From Deltaproteobacteria bacterium (GTDB taxonomy: Bacteria; Desulfobacterota; Binatia; UBA9968), in NCBI GenBank assembly GCA_016183145.1, contig JACPFE010000668.1, positions 1 to 11,616 on the forward strand: a stretch of 11,616 nt of DNA. The letters are read 5' to 3'. Position 1 is the stretch's first letter. Every line of letters starts with the position of its first letter. Below the pieces are notes generated by a model. The model saw only the letters and a list, made by a program, of their open reading frames with translations, was not told the DNA's origin and made no database searches. The position numbers and the translations under genes are program-made. This document shows positions 6,245-11,616 of the stretch, piece after piece.

Positions 6245-7276
6245 ATGATCTATCGACCGAATCCCAAAAGAGGACGCACGACCCTGGTACTCATGGGCGC
6301 GCTCATCTTCGCCGCCGAAGTCGCCGCGGGATTTCTGATTGACCGCGCACCGCTGAAGATTCGGTTCCCTCAACTAGCGCAAGTTCTCGAATCGTTGCAG
6401 CAACCAGACCCCTCAAGAAAAATCTTATTTTTTGGCAGCTCTCGGTTCGGCAATGCCGTGAGCGCGGAAGCCGTAACCGAGGTGCTCCATGAGGCGAATG
6501 TGGCGGACGGCATTACGGTATTTAACGCACAGATCGACTCCGGTGATCCAGTAGCCATGGAGTTCGAAACCGACAAATTGCTGGCCGCGGGCATCCGACC
6601 ATCGATGGTCGTGATCGAGATCCTTCCCGAGATGCTGTCCCGGCGCGTTCTGTGGTTGCATTATCATTTGGCCCGGCAGTTTCGTTGGCCCGAAGTCTGG
6701 AACTCGCTTCCCGACGCGTACCTGGCGGGAAAGCTCTCCCAGGTCATCGCTACGCGGTTCAATTCCGTCTATCTGTTCCGCAGCGAGTTCCAGCGCTGGG
6801 CGATGGACGTTTTGAAACTGCGCTTCGAGTCCGCGAATCTCCGAGACGGGAACCCACGCAAGCGCAGACGAACGAACCCCTCGGAACCCGCCGATGTTGA
6901 GGTTCTGCAAAGGGGCGAAGTGTTGGGACGAAAAAACGTCCGCGGTTACGAAATCGGTGGGCTCAACGCTCGGGCCCTGGAAAGAATGATCGAGCGATAT
7001 TCGCAGTTGGGAACCACCATCGTTTTCATCGCTCCACCGGTCTCCAGCCCGTACCGCACCGCCTATGGTTCGCCGGTCGATGCCGCCTACCTCGCTTATA
7101 TCCACCGGCTCGGCAAGACCTATGGGACTTATTTTTTCGACTACCGGCATCGTTTGGCAGACCACCACTTTTACACACCCTATTACCCGACCAGCGACGG
7201 CAAACTTCATTTTAGCCGGCTCCTGGCGCGGGAAGTCATCGTGCCGTTAATTGCCGCAGTTGCCCCCTCACCCTAA
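6245..7276 (+). CDS. Membrane-anchored SGNH-like partner of the MBOAT acyltransferase
   Basis: A 343-residue protein starting six bases after the MBOAT stop codon. The N-terminus is basic, then one hydrophobic helix (about 13-32), so most of the protein is probably outside the membrane. SGNH-hydrolase-like landmarks are GSSR (64-67, Ser66 in the nucleophile place), FNAQIDSGDP (93-102, with the block-type Asn94) and a C-terminal DGKLHFS (318-324) with Asp318 and His322. A basic, low-complexity stretch lies at about 205-215 (RKRRRT). Proteins of this shape, like AlgX/AlgJ, commonly sit beside MBOAT genes and complete transfer of the acyl group to an extracellular polymer. There is no clear ribosome binding site, so translation is probably coupled to the upstream gene, which is broken here. 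The exact target is unknown. Confidence 0.7.
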   Translation: MIYRPNPKRGRTTLVLMGALIFAAEVAAGFLIDRAPLKIRFPQLAQVLESLQQPDPSRKILFFGSSRFGNAVSAEAVTEVLHEANVADGITVFNAQIDSGDPVAMEFETDKLLAAGIRPSMVVIEILPEMLSRRVLWLHYHLARQFRWPEVWNSLPDAYLAGKLSQVIATRFNSVYLFRSEFQRWAMDVLKLRFESANLRDGNPRKRRRTNPSEPADVEVLQRGEVLGRKNVRGYEIGGLNARALERMIERYSQLGTTIVFIAPPVSSPYRTAYGSPVDAAYLAYIHRLGKTYGTYFFDYRHRLADHHFYTPYYPTSDGKLHFSRLLAREVIVPLIAAVAPSP

Positions 7277-7366
7277 CCCTCTCCCCCACGAAGACGTGGT
7301 GGAGAGGGAATATTTCTTCTCGGCTTCGAGCCGATGAGAATTGAAACCCCTCGCCTTCGAGGCGAG
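7264..7366. repeat. Palindromic repeat cluster after the acyltransferase pair
   Basis: CCCTCACCCTAACCCTCTCC (7265-7284) with a complementary GTGGTGGAGAGGG (to about 7308) forms an imperfect hairpin; the same motif family recurs at 9901-9936 and 11436-11526. Two small perfect hairpins with TCG loops follow: TCGGCT/AGCCGA (7320-7334) and CTCGCCT/AGGCGAG (7350-7366). It may help end transcription of the operon. The remaining 7367-7542 shows nothing I can name. Confidence 0.6.
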
Positions 7367-7542
7367 AGTAGTTTAGTTAGGGTTGCGCCGGCATTCTTCC
7401 AAGTAGACTGCAAGACAGGCTCAGGCGGTATTTAAAGCGGGGCGCATTTCTGCCGACGCTGCATTGGCCGAATGGCAATGCCGCGAGGCGTGATGAACAG
7501 ACATCGCGGCTGCGAGCAGGAGTCGCGAAAATTAAGAGTCCG

Positions 7543-7866
7543 TTATTTGAGAGCCCTGGGCATGAAGCCGATCAGCGTCGCCACTATCGTCATCATGGAT
7601 AAGATGGCCCAAGCGGTTCCGTAAGGTAAGACAAAGACCACGATAATCACCCCCGCGCAGAGTGTAATGAACGCCGCGATGATCAGCATCAGCCACATCT
7701 CCCCGGTCAGCATCCTGCGCAGGCGCAACGTAATCAAAAAATTCCAATTTTGCCGCGCAAAAATCGATTGGCCGTTCGCTTTGTCTCTAATCGCCACCAA
7801 GACCATTGCCGCGATCAAGACGACGGCAACCGTCGCATACCCGAAAACAACTTCAGCAATGCTCAT
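7543..7866 (-). CDS. Small membrane protein of unknown function
   Basis: A 107-residue protein, mostly hydrophobic, on the minus strand. Starting at ATG 7866 (MSIAEVVFGY) gives an N-terminal helix at about 6-26, a basic loop with RLRRM, then two further hydrophobic segments (about 57-80 and 84-102) ending PRALK. A longer form from GTG 7926 would add 20 basic, polar residues; neither start has a clear ribosome binding site, and I prefer the ATG because the protein then begins at the membrane segment. I do not recognise a family. It stands alone between two repeat clusters, so context gives no hint. Three-helix topology and the conserved-looking charge pattern argue for a real gene rather than a chance frame. 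Confidence 0.55.
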   Translation of the reverse strand: MSIAEVVFGYATVAVVLIAAMVLVAIRDKANGQSIFARQNWNFLITLRLRRMLTGEMWLMLIIAAFITLCAGVIIVVFVLPYGTAWAILSMMTIVATLIGFMPRALK

Positions 7867-8018
7867 AGCGGAAACCCGACATCGCCCCTTAGTTCGACGT
7901 TTTGATGGATCACTGACGGTCGCCACTTTTGGCGACGAAATAATTTTAAGCTTTTTGCCCCGGCCATTCCAGAACCCGGTTCGAGGCTCCTCGCCACGCT
8001 CCCGCCCGAAGCACTATT

Positions 8019-8119
8019 CCATTTAACCCCGCCTCTTGAGGCGGGCACAATTAAATGGGGTTTCCAAGGGGGGCGAGCATCCCCTTTGGTCGCGAGCGGG
8101 GTTCAAACCCCGCTCGCGA
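8019..8119. repeat. Cluster of three palindromes
   Basis: CCATTTAA (8019-8026) pairs with TTAAATGG (8051-8058) around an inner CCCGCCTC/GAGGCGGG stem (8028-8045). CCAAGGGG...CCCCTTTGG follows (about 8064-8089). Then comes a perfect 13-bp hairpin with a TCAA loop: TCGCGAGCGGGGT (8090-8102) and its complement (8107-8119). It looks like a REP/MITE-type composite element. Between genes on both sides it could also act as a bidirectional transcription block. Confidence 0.7.
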
Positions 8120-8208
8120 ATCCAATTGATTGAATGGCGCGTCTGGGCAAGTTGACGGATAAAAAGAAGCGTGCGGGAGCGGCAACTGTGGTGTCCTCCG
8201 GGGCAAGC

Positions 8209-8250
8209 CCGTGGCACCTTCCACTACGCCCGTCGGGCGGAATCCTGAGC
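8209..8250. repeat. Second copy of the dispersed repeat at 4625-4663
   Basis: CCGTGGCACCT (8209-8219), then CGT-GGGCGGAA-CCT (8231-8245) match, with small changes, the order and spacing of CCGTGGCACCT (4625-4635) and CGTAGGGCGGAACCCT (4648-4663). Both copies follow a GC-rich palindromic stretch. No gene is seen between 8120 and 8438. Confidence 0.5.
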
Positions 8251-8363
8251 GAGAGCCCCCGGCCAACGCCAGGGCTCGATTCGAAGGGCCGGCATCCGTC
8301 CGTTTCACCGATTTTCGCTTTCGATCCCTCATCCAGCATGCACCATATTTTCGCAAATGCTCC

Positions 8364-8393
8364 TTGACAGTCTTGCACACCGGGAAATATGAT
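8364..8393 (+). promoter_or_regulatory. Near-consensus sigma-70 promoter of the radical SAM gene
   Basis: A perfect TTGACA (8364-8369), an 18-base spacer and TATGAT (8388-8393, five of six). A start near 8400 would give a leader of about 39 bases carrying the AGAAAGG ribosome binding site of the gene at 8439. A strong constitutive-looking promoter is inferred. Confidence 0.7.
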
Positions 8394-8438
8394 CCAAGAG
8401 AAGCCAGGCGACTGTCCGAATTCAGAAAGGTGTCGAAC

Positions 8439-9839
8439 ATGGAAGCGGTCTCTGAAGTAACCAGCAGCCGAACTTTGGACGAACTGGAAAGTTATTTCGC
8501 GAGCTATGGCGATTTGCCGCGCGAAATTATTCTCAAGCACGACCTGCTGCGCGTGGGCCATTGGTTCACGGATGCGGCCCTCGAATTGGCGTCCCAGGCG
8601 CTGGTGAAATCCTACCGGCTCTTTTCCTACGATCTGATGCCGATGAAAGACATGAAGCGCAAAGAGCACCGCAAGACTCCCGAGTGGTTCACCATTCGCC
8701 GCGGCATGTACGGCCTCAGGCCGGTGAGCATACAGACGACCTTGGACTCCAGCTCGCCCTATGTGATCGACGTGGTGGATGGCCAGCCGAAGTTGTTTCT
8801 GAACGGCCAGGAGATTTGCGAGGTCTATTTTCCCAAGCCGATGAAATACTACACGCGGAAATTTCCCGACGGCACCGCCTATCACGAGATCATCGCCTTC
8901 GGCTATTTCGTCACGGTGTTTCGCAACTGCCAGTATTGGGGACCGGACGAGGAGTGCCGGTTCTGCGATATCAACATCAATGCGCGCCAGATGAAGGAAT
9001 CGAAAGACTTTACCTTTAACGCGCCGGTGAAACCGGTTGAATACATGGTCGAGGTGGCCCGCTCCATCGAGCAGGACGCGACCGAAGAAGTCGGCTTCAC
9101 GCCGCCGATCGATTTTCTCATCACCGGCGGGACGATTCTCAAGACGCTTCACGGCAAAGATGAGCTGGCCTTTTACTCGGAATATGCGTCGGCATTGAAG
9201 TGGGGCGGGCGGCGGCGCTTCATCAATCTGCAGACGAATGGCCAGGACAAAGAAACCATGAAGCGGTACCGAGCGGCCGGGGTGGACTGCCACCATTCGA
9301 ACATGGAGGTGTGGGACAAGCGGCTGTTCGAATGGATCAACCCCGGAAAAAACCGCCGCGTCGGCTGGGACGGTTGGGTGAAAAGCATGATCGACGAGGT
9401 GGACGTGTTCGGCGAAGGAAACGTGCGGCCGAACTTCGTCGGGGGTGTCGAGATGGCGAAGCCCTATGGCTTTGAGACTGTAGACGAAGCGGTGAAGTCG
9501 ACCTCGGACGGCGTCGACTTCATGATGCGCCATGGCATCATCCCGCGCTTCAACCAGTGGCGTCGCGAGCCCGGCTCCTACCTGGGATCGCAATACCAAC
9601 AGCCGGCGATTCCGTTGGAGTATTACCTGCAAATGATGGGCAACTACTATAACAGTTGGAAGAAATATAACTTGCCGATGCCCCGGCGCGAATGCGTTCA
9701 CCCCGAGCGGCGCATAGGTTCGGGCCACGGCACCTACGACGACATACTTCTACTTAACGAATTACCTGATTACGAAGCCGCTTGGGATCGGGGATTTAAC
9801 GAGGGACTGAAGGGGTGCGTGACAAATAAATTGAATTGA
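8439..9839 (+). CDS. Radical SAM enzyme with CX8CX2C cluster motif, function unknown
   Basis: A 466-residue cytoplasmic protein. Start ATG 8439 is preferred because AAAGG ends eight bases before it and a near-consensus promoter lies just upstream; reading from 8211 would run through the promoter and a repeat. Cys164, Cys173 and Cys176 (NCQYWGPDEECRFCDIN) fit a [4Fe-4S]/S-adenosylmethionine site, but the spacing is CX8CX2C instead of the usual CX3CX2C. Supporting barrel features follow: FLITGGTIL (the GGT/GGE-type SAM-binding strand), INLQTNG and a later GVDCHHSNMEVWD strand resembling radical SAM cores. The N-terminal 160 residues precede the cluster and are unlike a simple SAM barrel start. 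Near the C-terminus ECVHPERRIGSGHGTYDD has a conserved-looking Cys and Gly-His that may be part of the active site. I cannot name the reaction. It is followed on the same strand by an MmgE/PrpD protein. Confidence 0.85.
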   Translation: MEAVSEVTSSRTLDELESYFASYGDLPREIILKHDLLRVGHWFTDAALELASQALVKSYRLFSYDLMPMKDMKRKEHRKTPEWFTIRRGMYGLRPVSIQTTLDSSSPYVIDVVDGQPKLFLNGQEICEVYFPKPMKYYTRKFPDGTAYHEIIAFGYFVTVFRNCQYWGPDEECRFCDININARQMKESKDFTFNAPVKPVEYMVEVARSIEQDATEEVGFTPPIDFLITGGTILKTLHGKDELAFYSEYASALKWGGRRRFINLQTNGQDKETMKRYRAAGVDCHHSNMEVWDKRLFEWINPGKNRRVGWDGWVKSMIDEVDVFGEGNVRPNFVGGVEMAKPYGFETVDEAVKSTSDGVDFMMRHGIIPRFNQWRREPGSYLGSQYQQPAIPLEYYLQMMGNYYNSWKKYNLPMPRRECVHPERRIGSGHGTYDDILLLNELPDYEAAWDRGFNEGLKGCVTNKLN

Positions 9840-9843
9840 ACTT

Positions 9844-9965
9844 GTTCAAAACGTTCAAGCCGTTCAAATAGTTCAAACCGTTGCCGTTCGGTTCCGAGTC
9901 CCCTCGCCCGTTTCGGGAGAGGGTTAGGGTGAGGGCGCATTTTGAACGGCTTGAACGTTTTGAAC
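9844..9965. repeat. 25-bp perfect inverted repeat with 9-base internal period
   Basis: Bases 9844-9868 and 9941-9965 are perfect complements over 25 bases. The left arm and its continuation consist of GTTCAANNN units with a period of nine (9844, 9853, 9862, 9871). The 72-base loop carries a second palindrome of the CCCTCGCCC/GGGTGAGGG family (about 9901-9936). It lies between the radical SAM stop codon and the ribosome binding site (9979-9984) of the next gene, so a strong stem here would affect read-through. Confidence 0.85.
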
Positions 9966-9990
9966 GATTGGAACGCTTAAGAGGTTATTG

Positions 9991-11394
9991 ATGATCGGCA
10001 GCGGCACGCTAACGAAACAGATCGCGGGCTATCTGGCGCGCACGGGGTTTGACGCCCTCGATACCGAGGCGCTGCGGGCGACCAAGGAACATATCCTTTA
10101 CACCCTGGGAACCATTCTCGCCGGCTCCAGCGCACCGGGGATCACGCCGGCGCTCGCCGGCGCCAAGGCGTTGAGCGGCCCCAGCCAAGAGAGCACGGTC
10201 CTGGTTACCGGGGAGAAACTGCCCGCGGCCTCCGCCGCGCTGGTCAATGCGACCATGGGCCACAGCCGCGAGCTCGACATCAACGATGACCGCATCGCGT
10301 ACAAGTCGAGCGTTACGGTCGTCCCGGCGGCGCTCGCCACCGCCGAAAAAGTTGGCAACGTTTCCGGCAGGGATTTCATCGCCGCGGTTTGCCTTGGCGT
10401 CGATTTAGGCATCCGCCTGGGGCTCGCAACGAATCCTAAACCGATTCATGCCCGCGCCATCGCGCTGGGACCCTTTGCCGCCACGTCGGCCTGCGGCAAG
10501 ATACTTGGCTTGGATGAAATGGGAATGCACAGCGCGCTTGGCATCGCCTTTTGCCGCTCCACCGTCGCGGGCAACAGCACGGCGGCGCCGTCGCTGAGCA
10601 AGCGACTGGGCGTCGGCTTCGCGTCGCAGAGCGGCGTCGTCTCGGCGCTGCTCGCCTCGGCGGGCTTCCCTGCGGCGGGCGAAGTCTTCCAGGGCGCGGC
10701 CGGATTCTTCCAAACTTTTTACCGGCAGGAGGGCGATTCCGACGCGCTGGCTGACCAACTCGGCCGCCGTTTCGAGATCGTCCTGGTGGGGCCGAAGCCC
10801 TTCCCTTCTTGTCGCTACACTCACTGCGCGGTTACCGGAGTTTTGGAGCTCCTGCGCAAGCATGCGGTCAAGGCCAGCGACATCCAAGAGGTGCGCGTGC
10901 AGATCGGCGAGCGCGACATGCGCTCGGTGGGAGGATGGAGCGAAGAGGAGAAAAAGAAAAAGCGCCGCCCCGAGGGCGTCGTCGACGCGCAATTTAGCAT
11001 TCCATACACCGTCGCCGCGACCTTGCTCAGCGGGGGGCTGTCGTTGGAAGATTTCACCGACGCGAGGTTAAGAAGCGAGGAAGTTCTTAACTTGGCCGCG
11101 CGGGTGAAACCGATCCTCAACCCGGAGCTCGACCGGGGACCGATGGACGTGAAGCCGCAAGTAGTGGAAATCTACACGCGGGATGGAAAAGTTCTTAGCG
11201 AGCGAGTTGTCTATCCCAAGGGGAATCCAAACAACCCGGTAACGTTCGCTGAACTGGTCGCGGCCTTTCGCGGCATGGCGAGCTACGCGGCCAAACCGCT
11301 CAGCGCCGACAAGATCGACGACGCTGTGTCGCTTGCCCTGCGGTTGGAAGAAATTGACAATGTCGCGGTGCTAGCAAAGTTGTTGACCGCGTAG
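9991..11394 (+). CDS. MmgE/PrpD-family protein (2-methylcitrate dehydratase-like)
   Basis: A 467-residue protein of the MmgE/PrpD family, which includes 2-methylcitrate dehydratase (propionate breakdown), cis-aconitate decarboxylase and other lyases. Start ATG 9991 has AAGAGG six bases upstream; a TTG just before it is less likely. Family landmarks in order: MGHSRELDIND (89-99, His91 and Asp96 in the region of the active-site HxxxD element), HARAIALGPFAATSACGKIL in the middle, KPFPSCRYTHC (269-279, the family's Lys-Pro-x-Pro-x-Cys...His motif) and QFSIPYTVA in the C-terminal lid. Length is normal. A lysine-rich patch (EEKKKKRRP) sits in a loop before QFSIPY. There are no prpB/prpC-type neighbours in view, so a methylcitrate role is not supported, and another hydroxy- or unsaturated-acid lyase is as likely. 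It may share a pathway with the radical SAM gene upstream. Confidence 0.9.
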   Translation: MIGSGTLTKQIAGYLARTGFDALDTEALRATKEHILYTLGTILAGSSAPGITPALAGAKALSGPSQESTVLVTGEKLPAASAALVNATMGHSRELDINDDRIAYKSSVTVVPAALATAEKVGNVSGRDFIAAVCLGVDLGIRLGLATNPKPIHARAIALGPFAATSACGKILGLDEMGMHSALGIAFCRSTVAGNSTAAPSLSKRLGVGFASQSGVVSALLASAGFPAAGEVFQGAAGFFQTFYRQEGDSDALADQLGRRFEIVLVGPKPFPSCRYTHCAVTGVLELLRKHAVKASDIQEVRVQIGERDMRSVGGWSEEEKKKKRRPEGVVDAQFSIPYTVAATLLSGGLSLEDFTDARLRSEEVLNLAARVKPILNPELDRGPMDVKPQVVEIYTRDGKVLSERVVYPKGNPNNPVTFAELVAAFRGMASYAAKPLSADKIDDAVSLALRLEEIDNVAVLAKLLTA

Positions 11395-11439
11395 GCAATG
11401 TCGACAAAATCGGTCGGCCAGCGATCTTTATTTCTTCAC

Positions 11440-11526
11440 CCTCTCCCTCTGGGAGAGGGCAAGGGTGAGGGCAACAGGTGCAGCGTAACGCATGCCCTCA
11501 CCTCAAGCTTCTCCCAGAGGGAGAGG
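11440..11526. repeat. Inverted pair of CCCTCACC/CTCTCCC repeats
   Basis: Two 34-base arms (11440-11473 and 11493-11526) are inverted copies with a few mismatches, and each arm is itself a hairpin (CCTCTCCCTCTGGGAGAGG on the left). The family is the same as at 7265-7308 and 9901-9936. It lies 45 bases after the MmgE/PrpD stop and may end its transcription, although no T-run follows. Confidence 0.75.
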
Positions 11527-11550
11527 AAGTAAGAGCGGACGATGTCCATC

Positions 11551-11616
11551 ATGAAATACAACGTATCAGCGGGCGTTTTTTTGTTCACAGCTTTATTAGT
11601 GTCTGCGTTTGCGAAA
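11551..11616 (+). CDS. Start of an exported protein (signal peptide only)
   Basis: An open frame from ATG 11551 to the window edge gives 22 codons, beginning MKYNVSAGVFLFTALLVSAF: a basic residue at position 2, a hydrophobic core (about 7-18) and a final S-A-F-A, a typical signal peptidase I site. An in-frame ATG at 11542 would add three residues. No strong ribosome binding site is seen (GAGAGGAAG is rather far upstream). The mature protein lies outside the window, so its function is unknown. Confidence 0.55.
   Translation, partial: MKYNVSAGVFLFTALLVSAFAK

Noticed and set aside
8211..8438. N-terminal extension of the radical SAM protein from 8211
   Set aside because: It would run through a dispersed repeat and a TTGACA/TATGAT promoter, and its sequence is Arg/Pro-rich without a family look. 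ATG 8439 has a ribosome binding site.
8103..9728. Long minus-strand open frame opposite the radical SAM gene
   Set aside because: It is a GC-rich shadow frame: its product is rich in Arg, His and Val without domains, while the plus-strand frame has a clear enzyme, start and promoter.

Overview
This window looks like chromosomal DNA from an uncultured, GC-rich, Gram-negative-type soil or sediment bacterium. A lipoprotein PQQ-type sugar dehydrogenase, a UbiD-family decarboxylase, an MmgE/PrpD protein, an uncharacterised radical SAM enzyme and many short dispersed palindromes would fit lineages such as Desulfobacterota, Binatota or Methylomirabilota/Rokubacteria. No rRNA or other marker gene is present, so this placement is a weak inference.

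Layout from left to right: (1) a UbiD-family decarboxylase on the minus strand, cut by the left edge (1-786). (2) A TerC-family membrane protein (1107-1862), AT-richer than its neighbours and flanked by two diverged copies of a ~105-bp leader. (3) A lipoprotein PQQ-type sorbosone/glucose dehydrogenase (2044-3333). (4) A 484-bp patch of nested dispersed repeats (3334-3817). (5) On the minus strand, a glutaredoxin-like domain fused to a DinB-like domain (3818-4591), whose reading frame contains a TGA at the first position of the redox motif. (6) A cluster of hairpin repeats, then a promoter and a surface O-acyltransferase pair: an MBOAT gene broken by an internal deletion and frameshift (4912-6238), and an SGNH-like partner (6245-7276). 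(7) A small membrane protein on the minus strand (7543-7866) between two repeat clusters. (8) A radical SAM enzyme with an unusual CX8CX2C motif behind a near-consensus promoter (8439-9839), a 25-bp perfect inverted repeat, and an MmgE/PrpD-family protein (9991-11394). (9) Another inverted repeat, then the first 22 codons of an exported protein (11551 to the right edge).

The most notable item is the probable selenoprotein. The protein reads continuously as a glutaredoxin-fold domain from an ATG at 4591 through an in-frame TGA (4546-4544) that sits exactly where the first redox cysteine belongs (P-G-U-S-S-C). Immediately downstream is a stem-loop with a perfect 7-bp upper stem and a GUU apical loop at SECIS-like spacing. 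A naive gene call stops at the TGA or starts from an internal TTG, losing the catalytic half of the first domain. Its C-terminal half carries the histidine pattern of DinB/YfiT-type metalloproteins, a superfamily that includes low-molecular-weight-thiol S-transferases. The fusion therefore suggests a thiol/selenol redox or detoxification enzyme.

Two gene pairs look functionally linked: the MBOAT and SGNH-like genes (6-bp gap, one promoter; extracellular acyl transfer, probably inactive here because the MBOAT is broken), and the radical SAM and MmgE/PrpD genes (same strand, 151 bp apart, pathway unknown).
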